Positions 44,575 to 54,769 of a stretch of DNA of 64,000 bases are shown here, in pieces. The notes below the pieces were generated by a model. The model worked only from the letters and a program-made list of their open reading frames with translations, had not been told where the DNA came from and made no database searches. The DNA is taken from positions 62,001-126,000 of the forward strand of contig JAPDOI010001440.1 in assembly GCA_029168955.1 (NCBI GenBank). The letters are read 5' to 3'. Numbering within the stretch: position 1 is the stretch's first letter; each line of letters opens with the position of its first letter. The position numbers were made by a program, and so were the translations under genes. The DNA is from Aplectana chamaeleonis. Lineage: Eukaryota > Nematoda > Chromadorea > Rhabditida > Cosmocercidae.

Positions 44575-44863
44575 TGGAGAGGATTTAGCCTGTTAAGAGG
44601 ATAAGGTACCTGTTGCAGCCTGTGGGTCAGGAGGTTAATCCTGATACAGGCCGCAACAATGATACCATCCCAGCGTGGTCCGCAATGAGAAGCCTTCCCC
44701 ACCGCGGGCCACCGGGATCCCCTCGGCCGCCAAAAACTGTCCTCCTGAGAGTGACCCGAGATCACCTCTCAAGAGTGGTCTCGAAATGCCAATAACCCGT
44801 CTACACGAGGCGAGCCGCCTTTTATACCCGCAGGATTGGTTGTTCTTTGAGTGATAACGTGGC
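44575..44863 (-). promoter_or_regulatory. promoter-like cassette, copy 3
   Basis: On the minus strand an ACGTT box lies at about 44,860, TATAAAAGG at 44,826, a GGCATTTCGAGACC leader and then an open frame (GDLGSLSGGQFLAAEGIPV) comparable to GDFESLSG of copy 4 and FLTAGG of copy 1. The start codon position reads ATT. The frame stays open to about 44,635. Spacing of the ACGT core to TATA agrees with copies 1 and 4. Confidence 0.5.
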
Positions 44864-44896
44864 TCGCACGTTATCACTCAAAGAACAACCGATCCT
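44832..44896. repeat. hairpin, 30 bp arms, 5 nt loop
   Basis: AGGATTGGTTGTTCTTTGAG (then TGATAACGTG) and its inverse at 44,867-44,896 pair 29/30 around GCTCG. It sits just upstream of the TATA box of cassette 3, so half of the hairpin is cassette promoter sequence that has been inverted and duplicated. Confidence 0.9.
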
Positions 44897-45084
44897 GGGC
44901 GTCTCTCTATCTCTGGCGATGGCACCGCTGTGGCCCCGAGAGCGACCGGAGAGCGACCGAGGGGCGAACTGGCACCGGACAGGGACCGCGGTACCAGTTG
45001 GCCCCTCGGCCGCTGTCCGGGCGATGACGTCATAATTGGGAGGAGCCGGTCCCGCTCGGAGCGATGGTTTGCCTGAGAACGTAG

Positions 45085-47300
45085 CTGTGCGTGGGTCCCT
45101 CGAAAATTCTCTGTAGACAGGGGGTTTACGGGGAACGATCGGATGGAACGGCCGATGTGCGTCTGCGCCGCTGTCGAAAAGGAGCTGATGGCCGAACGAT
45201 TCACTCTCCCCCAGTTTGGGGTCAGCGGACCGTCGTTTTGTCTTCAGAAGCAAAGCTGTGCAAAACGGTCCCGTTCGCGATTTCCGGGTTTTGTGGCCCG
45301 AAAAAGGGACAAAATACTGCCAAAGGGCTAATGGGTATGCCTCTTCCAGCGCCCAAAGCCGCGGCCTCTCTGCGATCATCGCGGAGTGGATCTAACACTG
45401 ATCACTAGAATCAGTGTTCTCGCTCCTTCCAACCGGAACATAGCTTGCGGTGTCCCACCGTCGCACAAGGCTATCCCAACGTGGGCTTCACTTTGGCAAC
45501 TACAGAACGCGCACTCTGGGTGCTGATGCACGAGTGATTAAATGGTGTTATCTCGCAATCAAACCGTGGTAAAAAGTGTCATATCCGTTGAAAACCATTA
45601 GGGTTTGTCTCTATCACTACTCAGAGAAATCCAGGGACGGTCCGCGGCGCTTTTGCAGGATCGTCCGCGCCCGACGATCGGACGACCCTTCATCGAGGTC
45701 TCCGGGCATTGACAACTCGGCACGCGGGGTGTGCGAGTCAGTATGATGAGCGCAGAGGACGAAAGAAAGGCGCTGCCAGCCGGGCCGGCAGTCTCTCGGC
45801 CCGGCCAAAGTGCAAACTGTCCATCTCTGCGTCTCCGCAGAGAAAGATCATTTACAGCTATGGCTGTACAGTACAGGGATAAGTGCAAACCTAGTTTGAG
45901 GGGAGCACTCGAAATCCGAAGGAAGAACGAAAGCTAGAGCTTTGAGATCAGAGCGTTTCCATGGAGTCTCTAGGAAAATACTGGCCGATAGCGATATCAT
46001 ATATCTGGTATTGAAAGAAATTCTCATTTCCATTGATCAATCTTGGGTGTCCCCTCAACAAGGGTTGTAACCAGGAAGGGATCACCAAAGTAATCGATAT
46101 TTTTCTTTGATCGAATCGTTGAAAAACGTTCTAGGCTATACTTTCTTTAATGAGGTGGTATGGAGGAACTGGTCTACAATTAGGCTCCTTACTGTTATAA
46201 AATCAAACGATACAAATCGAAAAATCTCGGAAATTTCTCGTGGGTCCCACGCATTTCCAAAAAAGTGAATGCTTCTATCAAAAAGGAGCTTTTCAAGGAA
46301 AAGGTGGTTTTAAGCAGACAGAAACGTTTCAACAAAAAAGGAGCAACAGTAAATAAAACGGAATAAGCGAGTCTTCAAAAAAAATTAACAAAATTTCTTG
46401 AGAACCAATTCACTTGGCAAAAACTTTCAATTCCCAATAAAAAACCGTTGCTCTATTCCGCATGGAAGAGCTTCATGCCTCTTGATAAAAGACTCACTTG
46501 TTTGGAAAGGTTCAGTTCATGTGATAGCAATTGCAGTTCCTTCTGTACTTTCACCAGTTCACTTTTCTGATCATCGAAAGAAAACCGTTTATGTGGGTCA
46601 GACTTTCTGTCTCTCTTAGATAATAGGTATAAAATATTTCCACCGGTACTAGAATAACCCGAGCAAGCTCCTTTCCAAAACCAAGAAGCTCTCCTCTGAA
46701 GAATAACACGAGTTGATTTCTTGAATTCAGAATTTCATCTACAGGACTTGGTGCTCAAAAAGCATTGTTAATTTTTTGTAGACTCGCCCACTCTACTTTC
46801 CTATTGTTTATATTTGTAGGAACGTTTCTGTCAGCATCAAGCCACATTTGCTTAAAAATATTTTATAGAGTTTGCTTTGCTTTTTCTTCTTTATCATACC
46901 TATGTTTAATCAGCAGGTTAGTATTGAATCCAGTAATTTTCTTAAACGAACTGCAGTATCATAAAAATAGTGAGCGCTAGATTCTTCCCGATTTTTAGGG
47001 AATAGAAATACTGGTTAAGCTCGAAGAATTTGTACTGCAGGAAATGCATTCTCAGTTTGTGATTTCAATTTCAGCATCCCTAAAGACGAAGCGGTCTAGG
47101 CAGATGTTTGCCAGATTATGCAGCAAAACCTCGCTCATTTGACAGATGCCAGTCGAGAACACAACAGTAGCGTCTTTTTCTTTGTGTTTCCGTGGCGAGA
47201 GCCAGGGTAGGGGGGCGCAGCAAGCGCGAGGGAAAGTGGGCGAGGCATGCCTGGTTGTCAATGGTACCGCAACCCTTCATCGAAGCCGGTAAAGCGCAGG
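45085..47300. other. no gene seen
   Basis: A perfect 9 bp-arm hairpin (AACACTGAT/ATCAGTGTT, 45,394-45,418) and a GC-rich block at 45,620-45,850 containing GGACGGTCCGCGGCGC, a motif also present in the 47.3 kb minisatellite. No supported gene. Confidence 0.4.
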
Positions 47301-47306
47301 TGATGC

Positions 47307-47372
47307 GCCGCGGACCATCCTGCTAGCGCCGCGGATCGTCCTGAGAGCCGCCGCGGACCGTCCTCTCCGACA
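47307..47372. repeat. 21-22 bp short tandem repeat, 3 units
   Basis: GCCGCGGACCATCCTGCTAG, GCCGCGGATCGTCCTGAGAG and GCCGCGGACCGTCCTCTCC start at 47,307, 47,328 and 47,350. Confidence 0.75.
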
Positions 47373-47563
47373 CAGTCATGTCCCGCCCACCTCTTCTCGA
47401 GAGGTGCGTGAATGTCGCGGTCCAGTTTCTCTGGCAAACGCTGGCTACTAGCCCCAGAGAAATTCACTTGTCGCCGAGAAGCTCCGGGGCGACTAGTCTA
47501 AAATTGGCAAGGTCGTAGCTAGACAATGGTGAATTTGTCAAGCTAGATGGTGAAAAACTCTAG

Positions 47564-47772
47564 CTATTGTCGCCTAGTTTTATTGAGCTACTGGCGCCGG
47601 CCTTGTCAAGCCATTGCCGCCTAGCTTTGTGGAGCTACTAGCGCCGGCCTGGTGTCAAGCTACTGTCGCCTAATATTGTGGAGCTATTATCGCCGGCAAT
47701 GTTAAGCTAGTGTCGCCATTGATATGAGGCAATTGACGCCGACTCCTTGTGAGGATACTGTAGCCTGCTGTA
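47564..47772. repeat. 47-49 bp minisatellite, ~4.3 units
   Basis: Units begin CTATTGTCGCCTAG, CCATTGCCGCCTAG, CTACTGTCGCCTAA, CTAGTGTCGCCATT and ATACTGTAGCCTG at 47,564, 47,611, 47,660, 47,707 and 47,755, each followed by GAGCTACTGGCGCCGGCC-type sequence. A more diverged start may lie from 47,490. Confidence 0.85.
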
Positions 47773-47774
47773 GG

Positions 47775-48955
47775 GTAAAATGCCATGAATTTGCCTAGAA
47801 TTCACCGGGATCCTGGATATCACCAAGGATTTTACGCAAAATCACCGCCAGCCAAGAAAAGTCCGCGAATTCACCGCACAAATGCCTCGAAAAAAAAACG
47901 GAAACTACAAATAAACATGACCAAATTCCACCTGAGCCTGCCGCGAGTCCACCGCGATCAGAGAGCGCCCTACTGCAGCAGCGGCTGACACAAGAAAGCG
48001 ATGAATTGGTAAATATCGTACTTCGAATCCTTGTATGCAGTGGCGAAAACCACGGCAGACTCCGGTGCCATCGCTGCATTTTTGCGTGTATTCTTAAGAT
48101 TCTCCCCTCTAGGTCCATGCTGGTTGAATAAACTTAGAATATCGGACAATGCAATACTTCATATCATAGTACGGGAGCAAAATTTACATAAAAATCATTC
48201 CCTACTGACATACGACAACCATAAAAAATTCGATTGAACAATGATATTCACAGAGATCATATTACACCGTACGAGCAGAGAACAACATCAACAGAACAAC
48301 ATAGCAACTAACGCCAAAAAAAATTAAGAGAATTTAGCTTCGAAAAAAAAACAAAATTAAGAGAATTTAGCTTCGAAAAATAAACAAGACTCGAAGCTAC
48401 ACTTTTTAGCGATCAATTCTACACCACACAAGTATACGAACACCCAATTTTAACAGATAATGTTTCGAGCGTATTCTCGGCTTGGGCTTGACGAAACTTG
48501 ACGAAAATTTTTTTGTTGTAGTGCATCATAAACCTCGTCTTACTCGCGCTAAAGCCTGAATTTTCAACACAGTTTTTTTTGACACAAAAACAGTTTTTCA
48601 ATAAGGAATCCATTCACAAGTTCGTGGGAATAAATGAAATTAAGGTTATTCGCTCAGAACATGGCTATTAAAAACCCATACACGCGCCGTTTTTTTGTCA
48701 TCAGAAGACCTTAAAAATCGTGGTATAGGACTGCGAAAAAATTATGTCTTGATTCATATTTTCGGGGACCAGCTCGGAATAATTCTATGCAATTTCGCAC
48801 CTCTTCGGTATGTCATTTCGACGAGAATTAAAAGGAGCGAAATCTACACATTTGAAAAAAAGCCCGATTTCGTTAAATTTTTAACCATCAAAAAATTGCC
48901 TTGAGAAATCATTTTCTCGCAATGTTATATTGTATCTTTAAAGGTCCTCTTACGG
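47775..48955. other. no gene seen; one 33 bp duplication
   Basis: AAATTAAGAGAATTTAGCTT at 48,321 is repeated 33 bp later. Otherwise nothing is supported. Confidence 0.45.
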
Positions 48956-49825
48956 CTAATATACATTGGATCCGAATCAAAATTTTTCGGATACTCGGAT
49001 TTCGGATAACTCAAAAACCAAAGGCCGTGGATATCCGACTCAAACGGATAGATTCAAAAAAGCAACATCGGATAATCCGTTTCAGTTGGATATGGGGGCT
49101 AAACGGATAGTCGGATTTCGGATCAATCCGAAAATCACGTTTTTTCGGTGATTCGGATTTTGGATCACTCGGATTTTGAGCTTTTTTCGGTGAGTCGGAA
49201 TCCGAATATCCGAGTCGGATATCCGGTCGGATACAAGTTGGTATAATGCGAAAAGTCTATCTAAAATCTATAGTCCGGCGAAAATCTTTACGAAAAAAAA
49301 AGAATTTTCTACCGTACCATTACTGAACAATTCATTGATATTCTTCTACTATATCTCCGGAAAAGTGTGTTTCTTCTTTACAATATCTTCGAAGTAAGTG
49401 TAATGTTTAAGCATTAGTATAAATAAGCATCACGAGGGGACTATCCTAAACGGGGGGGGCACTCAAGTAAAAGTCAGAAATAAAATGAACCACCGATCTA
49501 TTACGCTATCAATCGAAGTGTTTCTATTGAATTTTATATACAAGAGTGATTGATAGCAGCATCAAGCATCTTTTATCAGGTGTTTTCATTGATTTCTATG
49601 AGGTGGGTCACATCTCATTTCTGACTTTTTGAGGCCCCCACGTTTAGGATAGTCCCTCACGAGTACCAATCCCCACACCGAATTCCTAAATATCTTTGAG
49701 TTTCTATCTAAACCTCTTCGAAAAGAGCTGCCCGTTTGATCAATACACATGGTTTTTGAGAGCAAACAATGCGCCATACTCGCACAAACAAATCAAACGA
49801 AGACGATCAATGTCATCCAGGGGTA

Positions 49826-50300
49826 TATAGTAGTTTGTCGCTGTCATGAGCGACAGGCATGCAATCTAGCACAAATCGCGGCGTGACCCGCATCGGAGCA
49901 ACGGCATCGGCCGACGTAGGAGCAGTAATCGCGCTTCTGTCGCAGCGACGTTTTGCGGAGGGTTGACAAACAGCAAATGTGCAGAGGCCTGTCGCTGCCA
50001 CTGTCGCTGTCGCTATGCAGTGCACTGCGACAGCAACAGGTTTAGGGGTACGGCATGATTTGGCGACACACGTCACTCTGCACAGCGAGCGCCTGTCGCG
50101 GAACTCCCGCCCTTTCGACCTATCGCTGTCGCAGTGCACTTCACAGCGACAGCGGCAGTAGTAGAGACACGCTCTAGCGCATTTGCAATGCCGCTGCAAC
50201 CCACACTCGAAAACTGTATCTACGACGACCGATGTTGTTGCCACGATGCGAAGCCCGCGGCGATTTGTGTTAGATTGCATGCATTACAGAGAAGGTGCAC
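49826..50300. repeat. TGTCGC family, inverted dimer
   Basis: 49,826-50,040 read inverted matches 50,110-50,290 and the second half of 31,210-31,505 (blocks CGACAGCGACAGTG, TACGACGACCG/CTACGTCGGCCG, GATGCGGGTCACGCCGCGAT, TTTGTG, AGATTGCATGC). Two units are therefore joined head to head. Confidence 0.75.
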
Positions 50301-50307
50301 AATACCC

Positions 50308-50820
50308 TTTGAAGGCAGCGTTCACGATGGAATATGATTGTCATGTTTCTCCTGGGAAAGTCTTTCTTGGTTCGTTGTACGATCTATAAGAAAAAAGCGT
50401 GAAAAAAGCCCGTTTGAAGTTAAAATAGCCGTCTAAAAACGGCAGATAATTCGCTGGTGCACGACTCTAGTGATGCTTTGTAGTATCAGGGGTCATCAAC
50501 TTGCTCAAAACTGATTATCAGTAATTGACTTTTGACAGTCGATACGGCCTTCCAAGAGCTCTACCGTTATAACTTCTTTAACACTAACAATTTTGTACTT
50601 GTTTTCTGTAAAAAATTGTGTGTATACTCGTAAATTACATTACTAGTTGCTGTGCACGTGGCAGAAATTTGACCAGACACAACAGCAAATTCCATTTTCT
50701 ACGAGCGGCGCTGTGCACCTGTGCACGGATCGGCATCTTTGGATCTTCTGCTGTTTTTGAACAACCCAGCTTTCCTCAGTTTTCTCCATTACTTTTTCTA
50801 TCGGGATCACTGCCTTTAAA
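50308..50820. mobile_element. AAGGCAG-ended element, ~510 bp, different interior
   Basis: TTTGAAGGCAGCGTTCACGA at 50,308 and, inverted, TTTAAAGGCAGTGATCCCGA at 50,820. Length is close to the 485 bp family, but the interior shows no match to it, so either a subfamily or a chance pair of ends. TGTCGC-family sequence abuts it on both sides, suggesting it inserted there. Confidence 0.5.
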
Positions 50821-51578
50821 GGGCAGGAGCTACGCGACAGGCTGTCGCTGTCGCTGTGCAGAGCGACGGGACCGCGTGTCGCAATAGTATGCCATATCCC
50901 TTATGCTCAAAATCTGCGCTAACGATGCGCAGAAAACGCGGCGGAAATTTCGCAATGCGCGCCAATTGCATGTCCGGAGTATAAATACGCACCTGCGTGG
51001 CTACAGTATAATGAAATGTCGAGTCATGAAATCATATTACCCTTTTTTGAGTAACAGTACATACCGAATCTACCGACACATCCGTTCCGAATCATGACAT
51101 ATTTCGGATATTCGGTATCCGAGTCATTATCCGACTCATGGCACCTTTCGGTGAATCGGATTTTGGATCATTCGGATTTTGACGTTTTTTCGGTGAATCG
51201 GATTTTGAATCATGAAAATTTCGGTTCATTCGGATGGATATCCGAAAATGAGTGAGTCGGATCCAATGTATAATTACTAACATTTAATAAGGGCCTAGTT
51301 TTTTTACGGTCATGTTCTGAGAAAACAGTCCTCACTTGATTTAATACCACGAAATCATAAACGAAATCGGTTCAAAAGGCTGAACATTCGGAAGTCAATC
51401 TTCAGTGTGCGTAAGACACGTTTTATGATGCCCTAAAACATATTAAGGTTTCGTCGCATTTCGCTAAGTCCTGGCCCAGATACATTCAAAATAGTATCTT
51501 TGAAGAATGGTTGTTCGTGTGTGCCTCACTAGCAGTGCCTCACTAACATCTCATACATGTAACAGAGGTTGCCGGCTG

Positions 51579-51924
51579 CAGGGTGAAGCGGGGCGTTGCG
51601 TAAATTCCCCAAATCGTGGAGAACACTTACCATAATTTTTTCCAGGTTTCAAAGTTTTTGCGATCCCCCGAGGCGAAGTTTTTGGACAGTTTATAGCCAG
51701 ACGCTGAAAATTCTCAAAAAAACCTAAGCGATTCTACGATCCTTCCCATTGATGACCAAAAACATTCAGAATTTTCGGGGCATTTCCATTAAATTTCAAT
51801 TTTTTTGAACCGAAAATTCTGCAACCCCCCCCACCCTAACCTTGATTTTCAGGCCAAAATTTCTGAAAAAAATTCAAATCCACCCCACCCCCGTTGCGAA
51901 GATTGTCAGCCTCGCCTGACCCTG
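51579..51924. mobile_element. hAT-like MITE, 346 bp, 8 bp target duplication
   Basis: Left end CAGGGTGAAGCGGGGCGTTG and, inverted, right end CAGGGTCAGGCGAGGCTGAC. Flanks GCCGGCTG (51,571-51,578) and GCCGGCAG (51,925-51,932). Interior matches 10,097-10,404 (CGATCCCC..GAGGC, GACAGTTTATAG, GCGATTCTACGATCCTTCC). No coding capacity. Confidence 0.85.
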
Positions 51925-52259
51925 GCCGGCAGTGCTAGTCCTGGCTTAGGTCCTCCAATCGTTCTCGACCCCTGAGTCGTCCATTCGTTGCCGCTTTTCC
52001 GCATTGTCTTCGTCGACCGCATCGGTGTTGATCTTCCTTGTTTTCTGAAAAAAAAGGATAACATAAGACGGCTGAAGAACTGGAAAATATACGAATAGTA
52101 AGCTATACCTTTCGAGCTACCAGCTTGTGATGAAGCAAGCTGATGATTATATGAACAGAAACAGCTAAAGTTCAATGGCATTACTCGAATTGAGAATAAG
52201 GCAGCTTGTGATCTAAAAGCAGTAACATGTGTGTTCCACTCTCGCGATAGAAGAGCCGG

Positions 52260-52336
52260 ATGCGGGTAAAGCCATTCATGGTAGGACTTCGGCGTATTTC
52301 GGCTACCGTAATCCTGCAATCGCTTCAGGACCCAAC
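52260..52336. repeat. ~75 bp repeat, copy 1 (exon-like)
   Basis: AAAGCCATTCATGGTAGGAC, then TTCGGCGTATTTCGGCTACC and GTAATCCTGCAATCGCTTCA. Both strands are open: plus reads KPFMVGLRRISATVI, minus reads QDYGSRNTPKSYHEWL. Copies 2 (52,441) and 3 (53,490, inverted) preserve much of both. Confidence 0.7.
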
Positions 52337-52440
52337 GCTAAAACCCTTATTAGCCCAAGTCATTTGCAGCTTGATTTACTTAAGACGCGCGCGTTTCGCG
52401 TAGCAGTTTCGCTACATAGCGCGCTTGCTCCCTATCCAGA

Positions 52441-52512
52441 TAAAGCCAATGATGGTAGGAATCAGCGCTTTTCGGATGCCGCTTCTGACAATAGTTTCGG
52501 GACTCAACGCCC
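52441..52512. repeat. ~75 bp repeat, copy 2
   Basis: TAAAGCCAATGATGGTAGGA, then CGCTTTTCGGATGCC and GGGACTCAAC, the most diverged of the three copies, 180 bp after copy 1 in the same orientation. The minus strand keeps SYHHWL. Confidence 0.6.
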
Positions 52513-52514
52513 GA

Positions 52515-53485
52515 TTTTTCTTTACGTCGTAACTGTTTTGCAACCTCATCCAGTTCAATTGCACGCGTTTCCTTCAAGGTGTCACTCTGGAGCACACCAG
52601 GCAGAGGTGGGATCAAATCAGAACTTGTCACCCAGCGATTTTTCTAAACTTTCAGAGCTAGAGTCCTCAAACTCTGGACGTGCTAGCTCAGAAAGAGACA
52701 CTCGAACTGAAAATCGTTTTCTGCATTCACATTTACCTTCATAGCCCTTTTGCTCTCCTGATTTCGCAAAGGGGGAAGGCCCCGGGTTGGTGAGAACATT
52801 GTGGAGTGTGAAAAAACATGGTGTATACATAGATATCGTTTCAGGAGTTTATACAAGGAACTACTCCGCTGCTTTCTCCTTGGGTGGAGCCATGAATGAA
52901 TTCTCACTACTAAGAATTCCGATTGTTCGTGTTTTCGCGGCATTCTCGGCAACGAGAAATTTTCCAAGGGATTTTTTTTCGGGCGCCTGTTCTACTCATA
53001 AGGCCTTCTAAAAATTTACTCCAAAATCAGCTACAAGTATCCCAAACAACAGCGCATCTGTGTGAATCACACTGTCTGATTGGTGTGATTCACATGCCTT
53101 ACCCAGTTTATAATTCTGCTTCTACATCTCGGTATCACACATTCGGAAAAAAACTTTTGACTCCGGAGTTAGCTTTCACGGACAAGTAAAAAAATGCCCC
53201 ATCCAAAAATGATTAATTCATCCTGGAATATCAAAAATTCGTATTCATTAAAAATATCGACGAGCGCTAACTGTAAATTAAAGTGGATGAAGAGAATGAC
53301 TTTCTTCAAGGGATACTGAAGTGGTCAAACTCTTCATCTGAAAAAACTCTTTAGGCCCAGTTTGAAATGTTATTGACATCATCCGAAAAAATTGTCCGGA
53401 AACCTCCTGCTTCAATGTCAATGCTGGTGAAAAGTTCAGAAAAGCTAATCGATACCATAGTGAGTGGAACAGGCTGGGGACGGAG
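52515..53485. other. no gene seen
   Basis: Short frames only. The minus frame over 52,380-52,631 contains TLKETRAIELDEVAKQL, which looks protein-like but has no family I recognise. Confidence 0.4.
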
Positions 53486-53489
53486 CAAG

Positions 53490-53562
53490 TTTGGGTTCTG
53501 AAGCGATTGCCGGATTACGGTAGCAGAAATACGCCGGAGTCCTACCATCAATGGCTTTAGGA
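53490..53562. repeat. ~75 bp repeat, copy 3 (inverted)
   Basis: Inverse of copy 1 with about 90% identity over 70 bp. Its minus strand continues open to 53,351 (KPLMVGLRRISATVIRQSLQ...), 86 codons in all. The plus strand reads PDYGSRNTPESYHQWL and then TAG. Confidence 0.7.
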
Positions 53563-53804
53563 TGCGAGCAGTACTGATCGAAGAAAGTACGTCATACCAG
53601 ATTGCCGACAAATTTCGGCGGACAAAAAGGCGGGGTTTCTCAGGCAGAAATACTGCAAAATTCCAACAATTTCGAGCACATATCTAAAGGTTTCGGAAAT
53701 CTTGAGCTCCATTTTCGGCCTTTCGGGACCCTTTCATCGAAAAAATGTCTGACAAAATAGAAACTTTTTCGGGTCTAATAAATATTTTTCAGCCTATAGT
53801 GGAG

Positions 53805-54080
53805 AATTCTGCCAGATAACTAGAAAAGTCTGCCAGTTCACCAGAGAAATCTGCGAGAATACGGGAAAGCTCTGTCTGAGGAGGGCAAGATCGTCTCGTA
53901 ATCTGGCAGAATTTTCTCGTATTCCCCGGTCCGTATACGTTAGTATTCTGCCAGATTACTAGAAATATCTGTCAGATCACGAAAGAATTCTGCCAGAATA
54001 CGGGAGAAATCTGTCAGAGGAGTGCAACATCGTCTCGTCATCTGAGAGATTTTTTTCATATTCTTTCAGAATTTTCCCGT
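53805..54080. repeat. 140 bp tandem duplication
   Basis: ATTCTGCCAGATAACTAGAA at 53,805 and ATTCTGCCAGATTACTAGAA at 53,945 begin two units that both continue through AGAATACGGGA, GTCTGAGGAG or GTCAGAGGAG, and ATCGTCTCGTAATCTG or ATCGTCTCGTCATCTG. Each unit is itself built of CTGCCAGAT-like sub-repeats. Confidence 0.85.
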
Positions 54081-54084
54081 AATG

Positions 54085-54475
54085 GTCTGGCCTGAGAAGA
54101 AATGGCAAGAAATTGGCAAGAAAATGCTAAAGACAAGAGAAAGCGAAACTGAAAGAAACGAGAGTGCGCGAACTCTTATGCATGGAGGAAAGTCGGCTTC
54201 CAAGCGCGAGGCGAGAGACGAGTTGAGAGTGTCCCCGATTGGCCGCTATGGAAATTCAAAACACGATCGCTCATGTTTCACACCGTCTCAAACACGTGAT
54301 GTTAAAGCGCCATAGCTCGCCTCACGGGGACATGCAGGATCGGGTTGTAGCTTGATATCAAGCTAGATTTTCATGAGAAAATCACCATAATGACGTCACG
54401 CCCGAAGGTCGGCTATTATGGTGAAAAAGGCGCTAGAGTTCAAAAAACGGACCCTAGTATGGGGCTGCTAGCCAG
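54085..54475. other. no gene seen
   Basis: Nothing supported; a TGACGTCA site lies at about 54,391. Confidence 0.35.
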
Positions 54476-54479
54476 CTTC

Positions 54480-54764
54480 TGCCAGAGTTAGAGAAAGCCC
54501 CGCCTAGGTTCGGACAAGGGCGTAGCCTTCGCCGAGGTCTGCGGTGAGGAGCCACCCTCCCTGCGGACCGCGGCGAACCCCCCCCCCCCCCAGCTGTGAG
54601 GACATCCCCTATCCCCCCAGCGGCCAAAAATATGCTGGAATCCGGAAAGTGACTCGAAGTCACCTTCCAGGGTCGTCGACATCAGAGTGCCGAATGAGGA
54701 CTAGAGTGAAGTGAGGCACCTTTTATACCTGCTGTGCACAGGATAAACCCATTAGGACGTGATC
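54480..54764 (-). promoter_or_regulatory. promoter-like cassette, copy 4, best preserved
   Basis: On the minus strand GATCACGT starts at 54,764, TATAAAAGG at 54,727 and ATG at 54,682: spacings 37 and 45 bp, identical to copy 1. The leader CTAGTCCTCATTCGGCACTC is shared with copy 1. The frame from 54,682 stays open 64 codons (MSTTLEGDFESLSGFQHIFG...), but a run of about 13 C (54,579-54,591) shifts its relation to copy 1. In the frames that match, SSPQT and AK are conserved. No downstream protein or polyadenylation signal is recognisable. Confidence 0.6.
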
Positions 54765-54769
54765 ATTCG

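Larger units (their letters stand above)
44352..45077. mobile_element. inverted-repeat element, 726 bp, enclosing promoter cassette 3
   Basis: CTCAGGCAAACCATCGCTCC (then GAGCGG) at 44,352-44,377 is the exact inverse of 45,052-45,077. Similarity continues inward imperfectly (GGGCCACAGC blocks at 44,440 and, inverted, at 44,930). No target duplication is clear. The interior contains the minus-strand cassette and its hairpin. Confidence 0.7.
48962..51270. mobile_element. TA-flanked element with CGGAT-rich subterminal arrays, 2,309 bp
   Basis: Inverted termini TACATTGGATCCGA at 48,962 and its inverse ending 51,270, flanked by TA (48,960-48,961, 51,271-51,272). The outer 270 bp on the left and 190 bp on the right are crowded with TCGGAT/ATCCGA hexamers in both orientations. 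No transposase is seen. It carries a TGTCGC inverted dimer (49.8-50.3 kb) and an AAGGCAG-ended element (50.3-50.8 kb). Superfamily unclear: TA duplication suggests Tc1/mariner, the subterminal arrays resemble hAT. Confidence 0.75.

Noticed and set aside
44305..45400. Cluster of overlapping GC-rich frames up to 185 codons as a gene
   Set aside because: The frames overlap on both strands within an inverted-repeat element and show no domain; low stop density follows from high GC.
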